Part shown: positions 17,424 through 19,307 of the stretch, one piece after another | Numbering within the stretch: position 1 is the stretch's first letter | Layout: each line of letters starts with the position of its first letter | Origin: Sandaracinaceae bacterium | GTDB lineage: Bacteria; Myxococcota_A; Polyangia; Polyangiales; JADJQN01 | Direction: 5' to 3' | DNA length: 19,307 nt | Assembly: GCA_016712745.1 (NCBI GenBank) | Contig: JADJQN010000011.1 | Span: forward strand, 1-19,307 | Notes under the pieces: model-generated | What the model was told of the DNA's origin: nothing | The model's input: only the letters and a program-made list of their open reading frames with translations | Databases searched by the model: none | Made by a program: the position numbers and the translations under genes

Positions 17424-19307
17424 GTGTCAGTTGAAGCAATCCTCGATCGTCACATCCCTATGCCAGGGGAAGTTCGCAAACACATCGTCGAAGCACTTAC
17501 GGCCGATTTGGTCGGCCCCTACCGCGCAGTTGCTGACGGCGAACTCGGCGAGGAGGAGGCACTCAGAATCGCGCCGACACGCTGGTATCTCACCGGCTTT
17601 CTCGCTCCGCCTCTCGCCAGTGACGTTGCAAAGCTCGACGTGACTGCCGATGACCAACTTCCCAAGGGAAGCGACACGAACTCCGACGACGCGTCGCGCG
17701 ACGAAGGCACGATAAAGCAAAAACAACATCTGCCATCGTCGATCGGTCTGTCTGTGCTGCTGCCTCCAGGGCCGGTAACCGACGAAATCGAAGTGACCCT
17801 CTCGTGGGCCGAATACCATCGCGTCAAAGTTGAGAGCGACGGACGCGGAAAATCGAAAGCCAATATTTGGCAGCGGTCTCGCCCGATGCGAGTCGTCATG
17901 CGGGTCGCACTCGACCCCACGAACGTTGAATCAAAAATTCCGCTACGCGATCACACCGGCCTCCTGCTGACCGGCAAGCTGCGCGCCGCCGGCGGCTCCA
18001 AAGCGGGAAAAGATAATCGCGCCCTGACGCTCTTCTTCGTCAACCAACGAACGCTGACGGACAAAGACAAACCCGACGAGGCCACACTTTTCCAAGTGAA
18101 GATGGAACTCGCGTTCGAGCGGGGCATTCTTCCTCGGGAGAACACGCGCGGGGCCAACTCCGACGATTGGGACGACCGAGTCTCGGACTTGCAGTTCCGA
18201 AACGTGTTCGAGTATGCGGTGGGGCACGGCGTCTCGGCCGAGGTGCCTGCGGGGCAGGAGCGAGTGACACAGGTGGCGACAACTTGGCTTCCCAGCCATG
18301 AAGTGCCGCGCGTTGAGACGAGCAACATCGAAGGCGCCGAGAGGCGCATGGAAATTCTTGCGCAGCTGGCAGACGAAGCGGCAGTAAACGCCGCGCTTTC
18401 CGCAATCCCGCGTGCTTACGAGACGTGGATTCAGCAGGAGAGACTTCGCGATGTGGGCGACCGCGGCGAGACACGCGACCGCCTTTTGCAGCTAGCTACC
18501 GCCCGCGCGAACTCGAATCGAAGAAGGGATTCGATTGCTTGCAAAGGACCCGCAAGCACGCGATGCGTTTTGCACTGCGAATCGCGCCATGGCGATGGCT
18601 GCACGCAAGCAACGCAACGTTGAGCCGGAGTGGAGGCTCTTCCAGCTCGCGTTCATCTTGCTCAATCTTCCGGGCATCGTCGACGAGCGCAGTCCGCAAC
18701 GCGAACAAGTCGAGCTGATCTTCTTTCCAACGGATGGTGGCAAAACCGAAGCCTATTTGGGCGTGATCGCTTTCACGCTCCTGCTGCGGCGCATGCGCGG
18801 CCAGTCGCGACCAGACAAAGGCTTGGGAGTTGCTGTGCTGCTTCGCTACACCTTGAGGTTGCTCACGCTCGACCAACTCGGCCGCGCGGCGACTCTCATT
18901 TGCGCGCTCGAGCTGGTTCGTCGCGAACGAGTGGCGCTCCTTGGAGTGGAACGCTTTACGATCGGTCTGTGGGTCGGGAAAAGCGCGACAGCCAATACGC
19001 TCGACGAAGTGAAAGGGCAGCTCGAAGCTTACCTGACTCGCACGAGCGAAACTGGCTCGCCCTTCCCTCTGCCGACGTGTCCGTGGTGCAGAACCAAAGA
19101 GTCGCCGGCGATGAAGCTTGCATACGAAGGCAAGAAGCCAATAGGCGTGTCGGTGTCGTGCGCAAACTTCCGAGATTGTGAATTCTCGAACGCGACGAAT
19201 CCGGATGGCTTGCCGGTCCTGTTCGTTGACGAGCAGATCTATCGTGAGCTGCCATGTTTTGTGATCGCCACCGTCGACAAGTTCGCGATGCTTCCCTGGC
19301 GCGGCGA
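17424..19307 (+). CDS. drmA: DISARM helicase DrmA, partial, frameshifted
   Basis: The GTG at 17424 begins the DISARM helicase DrmA, a large SF2 ATPase present in all DISARM systems. The N-terminal region (PTRWYLTGFLAPP, SSIGLSVLLPPG) is family-specific. After a slip near 18500 the frame continues open to the window edge: RLFQLAFILLNLPGIV, then motif I as FPTDGGKTEAYLG (18724-18762), VLLRYTLRLLTLDQLGRAATL (motif Ia region), and a zinc-knuckle-like CPWC (19078-19089) with a second cysteine pair (19159 and 19177). Motif II and the C-terminal half lie off the right edge. Motif I has Asp (GAT 18733-18735) where the family usually has Gly (PTGGGKT). About 628 residues of the protein are visible. 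The partner drmB should follow immediately in most loci. Confidence 0.9.

Noticed and set aside
1..19307. Stop-codon reassignment to explain in-frame TGA and TAA
   Set aside because: The AAA gene, XRE gene, drmD and drmMI all end at TGA, and other genes end at TAG and TAA, so the code is standard. Indels are a better explanation.
1..19307. CRISPR arrays, tRNA or rRNA genes, insertion sequences
   Set aside because: I saw no regularly spaced repeats, no cloverleaf-like sequence, no transposase motifs and no flanking terminal repeats, although short or degenerate examples could escape reading by eye.

Overview
The window carries most of a class 1 DISARM anti-phage defence locus on the plus strand from about 7.65 kb to the right edge. 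The genes are drmD (SNF2-type helicase with a SAP-like N-terminus), drmMI (Eco57I-type adenine methyltransferase), a DUF2971 gene, an antisense Fic (AMPylase-type) gene, and the first half of drmA (SF2 helicase). drmA runs off the right edge, and drmB and drmC would be expected beyond it. The DUF2971 gene and the divergently transcribed fic gene between the methylase and drmA are the most unusual part of the layout.

Layout from left to right: a frameshifted sigma-54-type AAA+ activator (minus, cut by the left edge); a 59-residue unknown protein (minus); a YggL/DUF469-like protein (minus); a small CxxC protein with a strong RBS (minus); a tandem AAA ATPase (plus); a small zinc-ribbon ORF with an in-frame stop; an intact DUF4268 protein with a nuclease-like N-terminus (plus); an HExxH metallopeptidase-like protein (minus); a gap of about 385 bases with no convincing gene; a broken PD-(D/E)XK-like gene (minus); a divergent XRE regulator (plus) with a palindrome in the shared upstream region; then DISARM. 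From about 4.3 kb rightward this reads as a defence island. The left part is ordinary chromosomal or regulatory content.

The organism looks like a large-genome, moderately high-GC (roughly 60% by eye) Gram-negative. A compact sigma-54 activator, YggL and a tandem AAA ATPase of this kind would suit Myxococcota or a related lineage, but nothing here fixes the taxon. TGA, TAG and TAA all serve as stops, so the genetic code is standard.

The reading frames are broken in many places. Nearly every long gene continues with perfect family motifs in another frame after a 1-base slip. Several slips sit at runs of three to four identical bases, and some compensate each other within about 20 bases. This pattern fits homopolymer-length errors in a long-read assembly better than gene decay, so I annotate the DISARM, Fic and DUF2971 genes as whole genes with frameshifts. 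A few interruptions are in-frame stops without a lasting frame change, and these remain open.

How the genes would work together: DrmMI would mark host DNA by adenine methylation. DrmA (with DrmB, off the edge) and DrmD would act as the helicase machinery that recognises or processes unmodified incoming DNA. The XRE protein is a candidate regulator, and the Fic and DUF2971 proteins are candidate accessory or abortive effectors. These roles come from family knowledge and gene order, not from direct evidence in this sequence.
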